Of a DNA stretch of 64,000 nucleotides, positions 50,618 through 59,704 are shown in pieces. The DNA lies in NCBI RefSeq assembly GCF_003865095.1, contig NZ_BHYK01000010.1:82368-146367 (forward strand), in the 5' to 3' direction. Each line of letters starts with the position of its first letter. Within the stretch, counting starts at the first letter, position 1. Below the pieces are notes generated by a model. It searched no databases. It was not told the origin of the DNA and worked only from the letters and a program-made list of their open reading frames with translations. Source of the stretch: Clostridium tagluense. Its GTDB lineage: Bacteria; Bacillota; Clostridia; Clostridiales; Clostridiaceae. Position numbers and translations under genes: made by a program.

Positions 50618-51913
50618 ATGGATAACTTTGTTTACATATTAGGTAATAAATTTGAGTACGACTTTTTATCAGCTTGGATTAAATACAATAGGATTAAGGA
50701 AGGTATTAGTCAAGAAGCTTTAGCTCATGGAATATGTTCTACTAGCCATTTAAGCTATTTTGAAAATGGTAAAAAGAAACTTAGAAGTGAATTAATAGAG
50801 GCTTTGCTAAAAAAGCTAAAAATTACTAATATAACAGGTACAAAGGATATTGGGTTAATCCGTCAAAAATTTCATATATTGATGTTTCAAGTAGAAAGTT
50901 TTGACTATGAATCTTCTGAAATCACTTATAATGAGTTGTGTACTTTGGAATCTCTCCTGCGCAATTCACCCTATAACATAGAATTTAATATTTATTCTTT
51001 AATGTACAATATTTTAGTCGAAAGAAAAAGCTATAACGAACTGAAAGTTTCTATTAATATTCTTGATAAAGTTTACAGCAGTTTAAACCAAGATCTTCAA
51101 TATATTTATATGTTAATTACAGGAAGATTCATTTATGAATATATGAACCAAACTGAAGGTATCAGAAGATTAGAGAAAGCGTGCGAAATTAAGGAAACTC
51201 CATGGATTAATTACCGCTTGGGGGTGGCTTATTGTCTAAATTGGCAGCATTTAAAAGGTGTTATTTACCTGGAGAAGGCATTAAATAGCTATTCACTTTC
51301 AGGACGATACATGAATTCTCTACAGTGTCACAGCTTTTTAGGTTCAAGTTATATTTTTTTAAAAATGTACGAACAGGCAGAATTTCATTTGACCTCTGTA
51401 GCTAATGGTTCTGATTATTTTACTATAGATAAAAATATCTTTACTGTATATACTAACCTGGCTAAACTATATTTGGATATGGGCAAGTATGATAAATGTA
51501 TTGAATATTGCCATCTTGCTATGAATCCATTAAACTCATGGGAAACTGATAAACGTTGGATAAAGTCTGCATGGCATGCAAGTGAACAACCTATACTTGG
51601 TGCTTGTATTTACATAGAGGTTCATAAAAAATTAAATGATGGTTTCAATTACAAAGAAATATTTGATAAGTTCTTAACTGATGCTTATAAAAATTCCGTG
51701 TATTACAATTATGTTTATTGTTTATATTTAAGCATTTTTAATTTTAATGAAGATATATTTTATAAAGAAGTAACAGATATTATATTACCATTTTATAGTT
51801 ATAAGGGATATTGGGACATTCATTATAAGATAACGCTTTTGCTAATAAAACATCTAGAAAGCAATAGAAAATATAAAGATGCAAATAACTTATACCGTGA
51901 GTTATTAAGTTAA
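50618..51913 (+). CDS. HTH-TPR transcriptional regulator (RRNPP-like)
   Basis: About 431 residues. The N-terminal XRE-type HTH lies at about residues 12-65 (IKYNRIKEGISQEALAHGICSTSHLSYFENGKKKL). The rest is an array of helical TPR-like repeats (GVAYCLNWQHLKGVIYLEKA, SFLGSSYIFLKMYEQAEFHL, LAKLYLDMGKYDKCIEYCHLA). This is the architecture of PlcR/Rgg/NprR-type regulators that bind secreted signalling peptides. No peptide gene is visible next to it. ATG 50618 lies 10 nt after AGGGG; ATGs at 50609 and 50612 are also possible. Confidence 0.8.
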   Translation: MDNFVYILGNKFEYDFLSAWIKYNRIKEGISQEALAHGICSTSHLSYFENGKKKLRSELIEALLKKLKITNITGTKDIGLIRQKFHILMFQVESFDYESSEITYNELCTLESLLRNSPYNIEFNIYSLMYNILVERKSYNELKVSINILDKVYSSLNQDLQYIYMLITGRFIYEYMNQTEGIRRLEKACEIKETPWINYRLGVAYCLNWQHLKGVIYLEKALNSYSLSGRYMNSLQCHSFLGSSYIFLKMYEQAEFHLTSVANGSDYFTIDKNIFTVYTNLAKLYLDMGKYDKCIEYCHLAMNPLNSWETDKRWIKSAWHASEQPILGACIYIEVHKKLNDGFNYKEIFDKFLTDAYKNSVYYNYVYCLYLSIFNFNEDIFYKEVTDIILPFYSYKGYWDIHYKITLLLIKHLESNRKYKDANNLYRELLS

Positions 51914-52056
51914 ATTATCTCCTGGGTCGCTTGTAATATTTGCATTTCTATTTTTAAAATGCTCAATAACCATAAATAGAATAATATTCTATCAGCTTTC
52001 TTCTTTCTAGTTACTGATTTTATCTTTATCAACTTATAACATACTACCATTTTGAA

Positions 52057-52437
52057 TTAATCAAATACTCTTCTATCTTTTGGTAGAGTAAATAGAACCC
52101 AAATTGAAAATATAATATTTGAGTAGAACCCATTATTTCCTGTATTTAAAGCTATAATAATGTTTGCAATTGTAAAGTATAAACAAAAAAATAAAACTAA
52201 TCTATACACCCATTTATTTAACTTCAATAATCCAACTCCTATAATCAAAGAAATTATTATTAAAATTATCCTCGCTGGAAGTTCAGGAAAAAATAACATA
52301 CCATGTCTTAACGCCATGGAAAGACCCCCAGTATCAGTTTTATACGCTCCTGTAATTAACGTAACTAAAAGTACAATTGCTCCAAAAATATAGAATCCCC
52401 CAATAAATGAGATATTAGACCATCTTTTATTATTCAT
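52057..52437 (-). CDS. Multi-pass membrane protein, hypothetical
   Basis: A 126-residue membrane protein with four hydrophobic segments at about residues 9-29, 50-70, 76-96 and 100-118 (FIGGFYIFGAIVLLVTLITG; RIILIIISLIIGVGLLKL; LVLFFCLYFTIANIIIAL; IIFSIWVLF) and a basic/acidic tail PKDRRVFD. I do not recognise the family. AGGTGATG precedes ATG. The gap 51914-52056 between it and the convergent regulator gene holds no gene. Confidence 0.65.
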   Translation of the reverse strand: MNNKRWSNISFIGGFYIFGAIVLLVTLITGAYKTDTGGLSMALRHGMLFFPELPARIILIIISLIIGVGLLKLNKWVYRLVLFFCLYFTIANIIIALNTGNNGFYSNIIFSIWVLFTLPKDRRVFD

Positions 52438-52539
52438 TCAACATCACCTCAATCAATTTTATAAAACTTTTTTATAACCATTCTATACACTTAAATTTAA
52501 TACAGATGTGAACTATGACTTTTTTAGTAATAGAACTAA

Positions 52540-52561
52540 CTTTGTTATATGGAGTTTAGAC
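52540..52561 (-). repeat. TAACAAA-type junction sequence
   Basis: On the minus strand GTCTAAACTCCATATAACAAAG. 21 of 22 bases recur at 48001-48023 (one extra A there). It follows the small coiled-coil gene and precedes the membrane protein gene, so the same sequence marks two unrelated gene ends. Confidence 0.65.
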
Positions 52562-52672
52562 ACTACACTTTTAGCAAAACCTACTCCAATTATCCTTGAA
52601 TATGATTCATACTACATAATAATTGAGGGGCAATATAAGAATGTAGCGTATGCAACTCTTTGACAAATGTAT

Positions 52673-52852
52673 TTATTTCTTTATTTCCAATATTAGATTT
52701 TTGATTTTGGCTATGTTTGCTTCAATGCGTTTAATTGAGTTATTTTCTTTACTGATAGTGTCAATTTTCACCTCTAAACTAACTAAATGTTTTTCAATAT
52801 CATCTAATTTTTTATCAAGCTTTTCAACCTTATCCAAAGTAATTAATCCCAT
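52673..52852 (-). CDS. Small coiled-coil protein
   Basis: A 59-residue protein: GLITLDKVEKLDKKLDDIEK, HLVSLEVKIDTISKENNSIK and RIEANIAKIKNLILEIKK. The spacing of Leu/Ile every three to four residues is a clear coiled coil. ATG 52852 is preceded by GGAAGGTGAG. It is too short for most gene callers. It may be related in kind to the coiled-coil gene at 20539 (K-L-D-x-x repeats), and could be the regulatory or structural part of something larger, but there is no partner nearby. Confidence 0.65.
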   Translation of the reverse strand: MGLITLDKVEKLDKKLDDIEKHLVSLEVKIDTISKENNSIKRIEANIAKIKNLILEIKK

Positions 52853-53018
52853 AAACTCACCTTCCTCTATTTATATGCTATGACTCAAGAAATTTATAAA
52901 TTATTGGCCTCGTTCATTGTCATTGATTTCGATCGATTCAAGTTCTTTATCATTATCGTTATATTTTTCGATAAATTCTGAAGCAATTAGATAAATTATG
53001 CCTACGGTTACCTCCCTA

Positions 53019-53402
53019 CTAAGCAAAGGGTAATAACTCTCTTACAGCAATTTTTCTCAACTTATTGTTTATGTTAATAATTACTTTACAGTCTGGCATA
53101 TAGTCAAGAAGAACTTGTCTACAATTTCCACATGGTGGTAATATTTCTTCACCATTTTCTCCTCTAACAGCAACTAAACATTCAAATTCTCTTTCACCGT
53201 TAGTTATGGCTGAACCAATAGCTATCATTTCAGCACAAGCACCATGACTAGAATAAACATTTACTCCTGTATAAATCTTCCCATTTCTACACCTAATTGC
53301 TACAGCAACTGTATGATTATATTTCACCCTATCATAGTTCTTTTTTATGGTTTCAGATGCTTTTTCAATCAACTCTAAGTCTTTTTCAATTAAATCTTCC
53401 AT
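53019..53402 (-). CDS. cdd: Cytidine deaminase
   Basis: A 127-residue zinc deaminase. SHGACAEMIAIGSAI at about residues 48-62 gives the first zinc ligand Cys and catalytic Glu, and ILPPCGNCRQVLLDYMPD at about 86-103 the P-C-x-x-C pair. Length equals the homotetrameric cytidine deaminases (about 130). It converts cytidine to uridine; blasticidin-type deaminases have the same motifs and cannot be excluded. ATG 53402 is chosen for AGGAGG upstream. Downstream, 52905-53022 contains a 40-codon TTG-started frame (ends IEINDNERGQ) that I cannot call a gene. Confidence 0.88.
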   Translation of the reverse strand: MEDLIEKDLELIEKASETIKKNYDRVKYNHTVAVAIRCRNGKIYTGVNVYSSHGACAEMIAIGSAITNGEREFECLVAVRGENGEEILPPCGNCRQVLLDYMPDCKVIININNKLRKIAVRELLPFA

Positions 53403-53483
53403 TTTGTTTTCTCCTCCTATAAATTTAATTAATAATTTTCTACAGCTACGTCTCAGTGGGGTCAAGTCCAGCGTTGGATTTCA

Positions 53484-53521
53484 GCTAACGTTTCCTATTA
53501 CCCACGTTCAAGAGCCTTAGC
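53484..53521 (-). repeat. GC-richer hairpin-bearing segment
   Basis: GCTAA (53484-53488) pairs with TTAGC (53517-53521). On the minus strand the segment includes AACGTTAGC, and a small TCCA-ACGC-TGGA hairpin lies next to it (53467-53478). This segment (53455-53530) looks higher in GC than the surrounding gap, which otherwise holds no gene. Confidence 0.35.
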
Positions 53522-53622
53522 GTATGGTTTTTGTATTACTATTCATTTAAATATCATAGATTTATAACTTATGAACGTTATACTAAAATTACGTAAAATG
53601 AAACTAATAGAAATGCAAAAAA

Positions 53623-54378
53623 TTATGCTATTAGATAATTCTTTTTAATATACTCCATCCATTTATTCTGCAATTGATTCTCTGTTATGCCAAAAATACC
53701 CAGAAAGTTATTAGGCGACTCTATCAAATTATATAATTTATCATAACCAAACTCTTCAATTATTGATTCTACTATGGTATATGAGTATTGATATCCATTG
53801 CGTTTGAAAAATGTTTCAAAATCCTCGCCAGTATCTAAATCTTTGAATGTAGGAACCGCATTATTTACTAAACCATTCATAACTGTTTTCCTTATCCCAT
53901 TTTCATTATTGTCTTTTGCTTCGTAACATGCAATCCCTTCATTCAGCCATCTGGGTGTATTAGCGTTTATTTTATTTACTATGATATGGACAAACTCGTG
54001 AACGGCTGTATTTAATACGTTATCAAATTGTGAACCTGGTGGTGGGTTTAAAGGAGATGCTATTACAATTTTATCTACCCCAATCCCTCCTCTTATCCAA
54101 TCAGGTGCATTTGGAAACCCTAAAGCAATATGAAGTTGATTAATGTCTGAATGAATCTCAATATTCAATTTCTCTTGAAGTTGTTGCTTAAATATGATTG
54201 TAATTCTATTATAATTATTTTCAAGAACATCTGAAACCTTATCTATACATGTCTTGTCGATTTCAGTATAACAAATTATAAAATGTTGAGTTTCTTTCTT
54301 TAAATTTAATTTATAATCTTTCTCTTGATATACCTTTTCAACTTTTACGTTATCCATTTCATTTCTTTTATCTATCAT
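53623..54378 (-). CDS. Gluzincin-type peptidase-like protein
   Basis: A 251-residue soluble protein. VLNTAVHEFVHIIVNKI at about residues 121-137 contains HExxH, followed about 20 residues later by TPRWLNEGIACYEA with the third ligand Glu (W-L-N-E-G). This is the M1/MA-clan arrangement. The C-terminal helical part (YQYSYTIVESIIEEFGYDKL) is typical of 'basic secretory/collagenase-like' small members. It is cytoplasmic as read, without a signal peptide. Substrate unknown. GGAG lies 9 nt before ATG. Confidence 0.78.
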   Translation of the reverse strand: MIDKRNEMDNVKVEKVYQEKDYKLNLKKETQHFIICYTEIDKTCIDKVSDVLENNYNRITIIFKQQLQEKLNIEIHSDINQLHIALGFPNAPDWIRGGIGVDKIVIASPLNPPPGSQFDNVLNTAVHEFVHIIVNKINANTPRWLNEGIACYEAKDNNENGIRKTVMNGLVNNAVPTFKDLDTGEDFETFFKRNGYQYSYTIVESIIEEFGYDKLYNLIESPNNFLGIFGITENQLQNKWMEYIKKNYLIA

Positions 54379-54487
54379 TTTAGATTTCTCCTTTTTTCAA
54401 TAAAGTTAATATTCTGAATTTTTCTGTTAAGTGCTTCCCAAAATGCAGAAGAGTAAATTAATACATAGGAACTCTTCATTTTTCAAT

Positions 54488-54946
54488 TTATGCAGGTTCT
54501 TCTTTTTCTGTAATGTACCATGTACCATTTATATTTTTAACCGTAAATGTAATTGGTACATGGGATGAACCACCTATAATATTATTTTGTAAATCCATTA
54601 TTTTAACTGAATAAATCATTTTCACATAAACTGTATTATTTTTAAATCTTCGTGAATCTGCCTTTAAGCTAAAATCTATTTTATAAGTTTTTTTATTATC
54701 TGCTGGATAAGCATTATATATATTTGTTCTTTCAAATACTTGTTGTGACATATGTTTGGACAATTCATTAGTGTACCCCTTATTAGTTAAAAATGCTTCC
54801 TTTACTACATTATAAGTATCTGGTCTTGAAAACCACTTAGGTATAAATTTAGTATATGCATAAGTACTCATAATGCTTAAGCATAGTATTAATCCTATAC
54901 TTAATATTATATTTTTTTTAATAAAATACTTTACTTTATTAAACAT
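54488..54946 (-). CDS. Membrane-anchored hypothetical protein
   Basis: A 152-residue protein: N-terminal anchor IILSIGLILCLSIMSTYAY at about residues 13-31, then an exported alpha/beta domain ending PITFTVKNINGTWYITEKEEPA, a beta-ending typical of NTF2-like or DUF4829-type domains. No catalytic motif. AAGGGGAG precedes ATG. Read in the same direction as its neighbours but separated from them by about 100 bp on both sides. Confidence 0.65.
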   Translation of the reverse strand: MFNKVKYFIKKNIILSIGLILCLSIMSTYAYTKFIPKWFSRPDTYNVVKEAFLTNKGYTNELSKHMSQQVFERTNIYNAYPADNKKTYKIDFSLKADSRRFKNNTVYVKMIYSVKIMDLQNNIIGGSSHVPITFTVKNINGTWYITEKEEPA

Positions 54947-55038
54947 GTATACTCCCCTTTTTTATTCCGACATTTCTTAATAAAGTTTATGATTAGCTAG
55001 AACTTCGTCTTAATAAAGGCATGTCTATAACTTATCCA

Positions 55039-55971
55039 TTAATTACTCTTCCAACTATTTGCCGCTTCCTTCCATACAGTAGTACTATACGGTCTACTAT
55101 AATCATTTTTCTTTTTAGCAATGGATTCGACATGTCTAAAGAAAAAAGTTATTTCCTCTTTTGCTAAATTTAATTGGTGAAAAATTATATCGCACCAGGT
55201 TTTTGCATTTATGTATAACTCCGATTTCATAGTATAACAAATGGTATCACTAATATTGTAAGGTATTCTTCTCTCTAAAATGTTAATAGCATTTTCATTT
55301 AATTCAAGAATGGTATACGCTGCTCTTTTATCATAATCAAGCGGTAATCCACAGGAGCCTGGGTTTATTATTACCTTTGTATCTATTTCTGCATGCCACT
55401 GTATATGTGAGTGCCCAAAAATAACAATATCCGTATCAAGACCATCTAAAATCTTAACAATCTTGTCATCACTGGATAAGATTTTCTGAACATAACATAA
55501 GTATTCCTCATGTGAAAAGTTCTCTTGAATCATTCTCTCAACATATTTGGAACTTGAGAGTAAATCCATATTTGTAGACTTAAACAAAAATGCCGGCGCG
55601 TGAAACAAATGCATTTTATGATTACTATTTGGTGGTTGGATCTTCTTATCTTCAGGTAAGCCTATTAAATATTGTAAATTATCATCATCAAGTTCTCTAT
55701 AATTCCAATAAAGAGGAGCAAATTGCTCATATACCCATTCTGATTGATCCGAATTTAATAAAACGTCTAAATATTTTTCTTTGTTCCCTTTGATTACATG
55801 GGCTCCCTTAATATTCTTTATAGTATTTACTACTTCATTGGGGTAAGCTAAATCACAATAATAATCGCCAACGAATACGTATTCATCTATAAAATTTCTC
55901 TTTGCATCATCAATTACTGCATTTAGTGCTGGCAGGTTCCCATGAATATCTGAAATAACAGCATATCTCAT
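55039..55971 (-). CDS. Calcineurin-like metallophosphoesterase, YfcE/ApaH-like
   Basis: A 310-residue phosphoesterase: VISDIHGNLPALNAVIDD at residues 4-21 (D-x-H), FVGDYYCDL (G-D), IKGNKEKYLDVLL (G-N-K/H-E), FGHSHIQWHAEI and VINPGSCGLPLD. All metal-binding blocks are present. The core is about 245 residues; the last about 65 (SELYINAKTWCDIIFHQLNL and on) are an extra helical tail. Substrate is unknown; relatives cleave cyclic dinucleotides and phosphomonoesters. A related gene lies at 59705. Confidence 0.86.
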   Translation of the reverse strand: MRYAVISDIHGNLPALNAVIDDAKRNFIDEYVFVGDYYCDLAYPNEVVNTIKNIKGAHVIKGNKEKYLDVLLNSDQSEWVYEQFAPLYWNYRELDDDNLQYLIGLPEDKKIQPPNSNHKMHLFHAPAFLFKSTNMDLLSSSKYVERMIQENFSHEEYLCYVQKILSSDDKIVKILDGLDTDIVIFGHSHIQWHAEIDTKVIINPGSCGLPLDYDKRAAYTILELNENAINILERRIPYNISDTICYTMKSELYINAKTWCDIIFHQLNLAKEEITFFFRHVESIAKKKNDYSRPYSTTVWKEAANSWKSN

Positions 55972-56071
55972 TAATTATCTCCTTATAATATCTCCACTAA
56001 AGAATACCTAAAATGTTCTAATTCCAAGCACCTTTTCAATATTAATGTCTAAATCACTACCTTAGTTTTAC

Positions 56072-56815
56072 TTATCTTTTCTTCTTTAAAAGTACAGCCC
56101 ATAGGAATGATTTTCCCATAGCCACATCTGGTTTATCTATATCTATCATTCTTCTAAACTCAACAATCTCAAAGTTTTTAGAGAACAAATTCCTTAACTT
56201 TTCCTCAGTATACCCAATTCCGCCCCTAAGGCTTTTTTGTCTATATACTTCCCAATCCGACATCTGGGGCAATCCATTTTTATTTTTATCATCTTCTGCA
56301 GCAAAACAAACTAATCCAAAATACCCTTTTGGTTTTAAAAATTTTTCAATCAAGCTAACATACTGAATTCTTCTATGTGGTGGAATATGGTGCAAACATC
56401 CTGAATCATAGATAAAATCATATCCTAATTCTTGTATTGGAATATTAAATATTGAATCACACATAAAATTCACCTTTAATTTTTTTTTGCTAGCCCTTTC
56501 TTTTGCCCAAGTTATTGCTTCTTCTGAGATATCAACTGCATCTACATCACATCCATTTTGAACCATATACATTGCATTACGTCCAGGACCACATCCTAGT
56601 TCTAATACTTTACTGGATTTAATAATTTCCTTTTGAAAGTATGAAATTAAGTTTTCATCTGGAACATCTATGAAAAAAGGTATATCTTTTTCTCTGTCTT
56701 CATAAAATTTATTCCAAAATGGTGAAGGCCCTCTTAAAAACGAATCCAACATTTTTAATATATCTTCGTAATCATAAATATCCTCAATTGGTTTTTTATC
56801 TTCATTTTCCTCCAT
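56072..56815 (-). CDS. SAM-dependent class I methyltransferase
   Basis: A 247-residue methyltransferase of the TehB/thiopurine-like group. FWNKFYEDREKDIPFFID at about residues 33-50 is the typical lead. SKVLELGCGPGRNAMYMVQNG (motif I) at about 67-87, VDAVDISEEAI, FIYDSGCLHHIPPHRR (motif IV with the D-S/x-G-C-L-H-H) and GYFGLVCF follow. Such enzymes methylate small nucleophiles such as tellurite, thiols or halides. GGGGTAG lies upstream of ATG. Confidence 0.86.
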   Translation of the reverse strand: MEENEDKKPIEDIYDYEDILKMLDSFLRGPSPFWNKFYEDREKDIPFFIDVPDENLISYFQKEIIKSSKVLELGCGPGRNAMYMVQNGCDVDAVDISEEAITWAKERASKKKLKVNFMCDSIFNIPIQELGYDFIYDSGCLHHIPPHRRIQYVSLIEKFLKPKGYFGLVCFAAEDDKNKNGLPQMSDWEVYRQKSLRGGIGYTEEKLRNLFSKNFEIVEFRRMIDIDKPDVAMGKSFLWAVLLKKKR

Positions 56816-56870
56816 TTTTATCTACCCCTTATTTTAAGCTTTAATTGCATATGCAGTTCTTATATCAATA

Positions 56871-57281
56871 TCAGTTTTTGGAATATAATTGTAAAGGTTT
56901 TTTACTTTCGATATATTCTTCTATCATTTTTATATCGGTTATATCTTTTTCTCTTCCTAACTCTGATTTTTGCTTTTTAATGCTTGCTAAACTGCCTACA
57001 GGTAATGCATCAATGAATTCTATTTCATCAACAAACCAATTTTCTAGTATTTCTATTGTATCGTTTATCTCCATAATTCTTGAATTATCTTCCGCTAATC
57101 TATACGTACAACCTTTTTTTAGAAAGTGCTCAATTAACCTAGTGGTGCACCCTAGATCAATGTCATTTGTTCTTTCTTTAACTCCATGAAGTACTAATCC
57201 TGCACCAGAGGTTATCCAATATTCGTTTAAAGGCAAGTTCATAGATTTAAGTATTTTAATTATATCTTCTTTATATAACAT
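56871..57281 (-). CDS. Nucleotidyltransferase-like protein
   Basis: A 136-residue protein. WITSGAGLVLHGVKERTNDIDLGC at about residues 18-41 resembles the G-S/G-x-A/G(x)10-D-x-D head of minimal nucleotidyltransferases (AbiEii/MNT type), and DEIEFIDALPVGSLASIKKQ adds the later acidic residue. No partner toxin or antitoxin is next to it: the upstream gene is a phosphotransferase. TTGGAGG precedes ATG 57281. Function unknown. Confidence 0.7.
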   Translation of the reverse strand: MLYKEDIIKILKSMNLPLNEYWITSGAGLVLHGVKERTNDIDLGCTTRLIEHFLKKGCTYRLAEDNSRIMEINDTIEILENWFVDEIEFIDALPVGSLASIKKQKSELGREKDITDIKMIEEYIESKKPLQLYSKN

Positions 57282-57336
57282 GTTGTTATCCTCCAAATAT
57301 ATTAGCATTTCAATCAATTAACCATATAATACCAAG

Positions 57337-58260
57337 CTAAATGTTTAAGTACCATTCAGGAGCACCATGGGTTTCAAAATCATGTGTGTTAAATATTTTA
57401 ACTTGTCTCTCCCTTACTTTATCCAATTGGTTATATGCATCATGACCACCAAGCATACTTGCATGGAAATTTAATGCAACAAATAAATTATACTTCCTCC
57501 AAAACATATCTGGAACGTTGCCATTAAAATAACCATCTATCTGACCTTTTGAGAACTGTACACTTATTTCATTTGTATATTTAGGAAGTTTAAAAAAATC
57601 TTCTACTGGGTCACCCCAATCGAATCTATTAAAATCTATAATTCCAATTAATTCGTTCCCTTTAATTATTATATTCATAGGTTGAAAATCATCGTGTTGA
57701 AATCTGATGCAACTTTCCCTTAATATTCTAAAATTTTCTTCAATATAATTCTCTATCTTATCCTGCTTATAAAATCTACAACCTAATTCAAATAATTGTT
57801 TTTTCTTTAATTGATACTTTTCCCATCTTTTCTTATACCAGTTAAAAGTTTCTGAAGATTTAATTTCATGGATTTTTCTAAGTTCATTTGCGGCTTCATA
57901 CCCTAATGAGTACTGTATTTCTTTTGGGAGCAATGGTAATACCTCATCTCCACTTTTTCCTTCTAAATATGTTAATATAGTAATACATACATTGGATTTT
58001 TCTAATATAAAAAATTCTAATGGTTTTGAACATTTAACACCATTATTATAATGAATATTTAAATAGTAAAATTCTTGTTTTTTTCTATTATAATCCTTCA
58101 TATTAGAAACTTTCATGAGTACTGACATGTTATTATTAAGTTGTAGCAAATATTTTTCATCATTACAATAGCCTTTTATTAAAGGTGTAATATTTTCAAC
58201 TTTATATTTAGTAAGATATGATAATGTTTCATCAATAATTGTACATTGCATGTCGTTCAT
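57337..58260 (-). CDS. Aminoglycoside-phosphotransferase-family kinase
   Basis: A 307-residue APH/choline-kinase-fold protein. FQHDDFQPMNIIIKGN at about residues 188-203 is the catalytic H-x-D-x-x-x-x-N loop, and IGIIDFNRFDWGDPVEDFFK the metal-binding I-D-F. The N-lobe is present but lacks a glycine loop, as usual in the family. Substrates include aminoglycosides, fructosamines, thiamine and macrolides; which applies is unknown. Start at ATG 58260, with an alternative ATG three codons in. A truncated relative is at 26272. Confidence 0.82.
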   Translation of the reverse strand: MNDMQCTIIDETLSYLTKYKVENITPLIKGYCNDEKYLLQLNNNMSVLMKVSNMKDYNRKKQEFYYLNIHYNNGVKCSKPLEFFILEKSNVCITILTYLEGKSGDEVLPLLPKEIQYSLGYEAANELRKIHEIKSSETFNWYKKRWEKYQLKKKQLFELGCRFYKQDKIENYIEENFRILRESCIRFQHDDFQPMNIIIKGNELIGIIDFNRFDWGDPVEDFFKLPKYTNEISVQFSKGQIDGYFNGNVPDMFWRKYNLFVALNFHASMLGGHDAYNQLDKVRERQVKIFNTHDFETHGAPEWYLNI

Positions 58261-58366
58261 TAAATGCTCCCCCCTAAATGAACAATTTATATGCGCAGCG
58301 ATTTAACATACTTATTTATTATACAAATTTTCCAATAGATATTATTACTAGTAATCAAGTTGAGTT

Positions 58367-58888
58367 TTATAATTCAATCCAATATCTTTGCAATACATTT
58401 CCATCATCTTCAATTAACTCATTTTCAAAGATTCCGCCATTTGCAATTATAGTTTTTGCTGAAGCAATATTATCTTTGTCACAAGTTATAAGAATTTGTG
58501 TTATCCCTATATTTCTGCACTTCTCAAGAGCCATTTTTAACATTACCTTTGCATATCCTTTTCTTCTTTCGGTTGGACGAATCCCATAACCTATATGTCC
58601 AGCAAATTTAAGAAGTTGTTCATTCAAGTAATGCCGTATACTAATTGCCCCAAATACTTTGTTATGTTTATCTACTAAAAAAAATGTATCTGAAGGTACA
58701 AGATGAGATGGACACGTCTCATTAGTCTTATATGTTTCTAATTTTTTTAACCAGTTAATGTAATCCATTCCTTTTGGGTTGATTGCTCCTGGATATATAT
58801 GTTCTTTTGTTTTTTTCCATTCTAATAGCATTTCATTATATTCTTCTTTATGTTCCACTGAAGGAATCACTAAATAAACTTCTTCCAA
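58367..58888 (-). CDS. GNAT acetyltransferase
   Basis: A 173-residue GNAT: EEVYLVIPSVEHKEEYNEML opens; HIGYGIRPTERRKGYAKVMLKMALEKC at about residues 99-125 is the acetyl-CoA block (R-R-K-G-Y-A); ITCDKDNIASAKTIIANGGI follows and RYWIEL ends it. The same family as the truncated gene at 3-296. A TTG start at 58888 has AAAGGGTG upstream; the GTG further up overlaps that site. Substrate unknown. Confidence 0.86.
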   Translation of the reverse strand: MEEVYLVIPSVEHKEEYNEMLLEWKKTKEHIYPGAINPKGMDYINWLKKLETYKTNETCPSHLVPSDTFFLVDKHNKVFGAISIRHYLNEQLLKFAGHIGYGIRPTERRKGYAKVMLKMALEKCRNIGITQILITCDKDNIASAKTIIANGGIFENELIEDDGNVLQRYWIEL

Positions 58889-58952
58889 TATAAAACACAC
58901 CCTTTCCCTTTAATAATAAATTCATGACCTTTACCCTCACTCTGGTTACCTC

Positions 58953-59558
58953 CTATTTTAAATTCAGATCTGGGTTAATAGAGAAATTTTGAGGACTTTT
59001 GTAAATAGAAATTCCATCATACTGTTTTAATTTATGAGCGACGTGTTCTTTTACAGGCATAGTTATTTCAACAAAACTTATTTCACAAAAGAAACCATGA
59101 ATCACTTCGTAATTTTCTATTACATATTTAACAGATGCACAAAGAGCATTGGCATCATCTGAATCGCCAAGCATAACTGCACAATGTGGAACCCAACTAT
59201 CTGGTAAATAATATTCATATCCGGAATGGTCACAAAAGCTAAAGATGTTATGAAATTCACGATGCAATTCAAACAATTCACGTGTTACAACTGGAGATAA
59301 GAAAATGCATTTTGAATTATTAAAAACACCTATGCTTGAAAGATGTGTAGGAAATGAGCTTATTTGTTTTGTAAGTTTATCTAGTAACTTGTCGCATTTT
59401 TCAAAATCAATATTGTTAAACAACCCAAGAGTTATATGAGGGCGTGTTTTCCACTCCAAATAGCGTTTACTAATGCCTTTCTTCGCTATTCCATTTGGTA
59501 ACCTCATTATTTTTTCTTCTGTTTTTTTATCAAAATATAGCTCAACTGCATAAAGCAT
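58953..59558 (-). CDS. 2H-phosphoesterase (2'-5' RNA ligase-like) protein
   Basis: A 201-residue protein of the 2H superfamily: AVELYFDKKTEEKIMRLPNG opens, RPHITLGLF at about residues 39-47 is the first H-x-T motif, and WVPHCAVML at about 137-145 the second (H-x-A instead of H-x-T/S). Members open cyclic phosphates or ligate RNA. The weakened second motif may mean reduced activity. ATG 59558 follows GGGAGGAG. Confidence 0.76.
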   Translation of the reverse strand: MLYAVELYFDKKTEEKIMRLPNGIAKKGISKRYLEWKTRPHITLGLFNNIDFEKCDKLLDKLTKQISSFPTHLSSIGVFNNSKCIFLSPVVTRELFELHREFHNIFSFCDHSGYEYYLPDSWVPHCAVMLGDSDDANALCASVKYVIENYEVIHGFFCEISFVEITMPVKEHVAHKLKQYDGISIYKSPQNFSINPDLNLK

Positions 59559-59704
59559 TTTTACACTCCTCCCACTATTCATAAAATACAAATAATTTCA
59601 TTTAAATATCTATAAATCTTATCATTAGGATTAGTTTCAATAAACACAAATTTTCATCTTACACCTTCGATATATAAGAAAGGTTTTGTTACAGGACGTA
59701 TTTC

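Noticed and set aside
52650..52883. 77-codon plus-strand frame
   Set aside because: Shadow of the minus-strand coiled-coil gene 52673-52852, which has GGAAGGTGAG at its start.
52905..53022. Forty-codon minus-strand frame after cytidine deaminase (ends IEINDNERGQ)
   Set aside because: Only a TTG start without a binding site, overlapping the deaminase stop. May be a relic, but no family recognised.
59680..59697. CTGTAACAAAACC after the phosphoesterase as another array junction
   Set aside because: Shares TAACAAAA with the junction family but has no paired partner or hairpin within 60 bp; left as a weak resemblance only.
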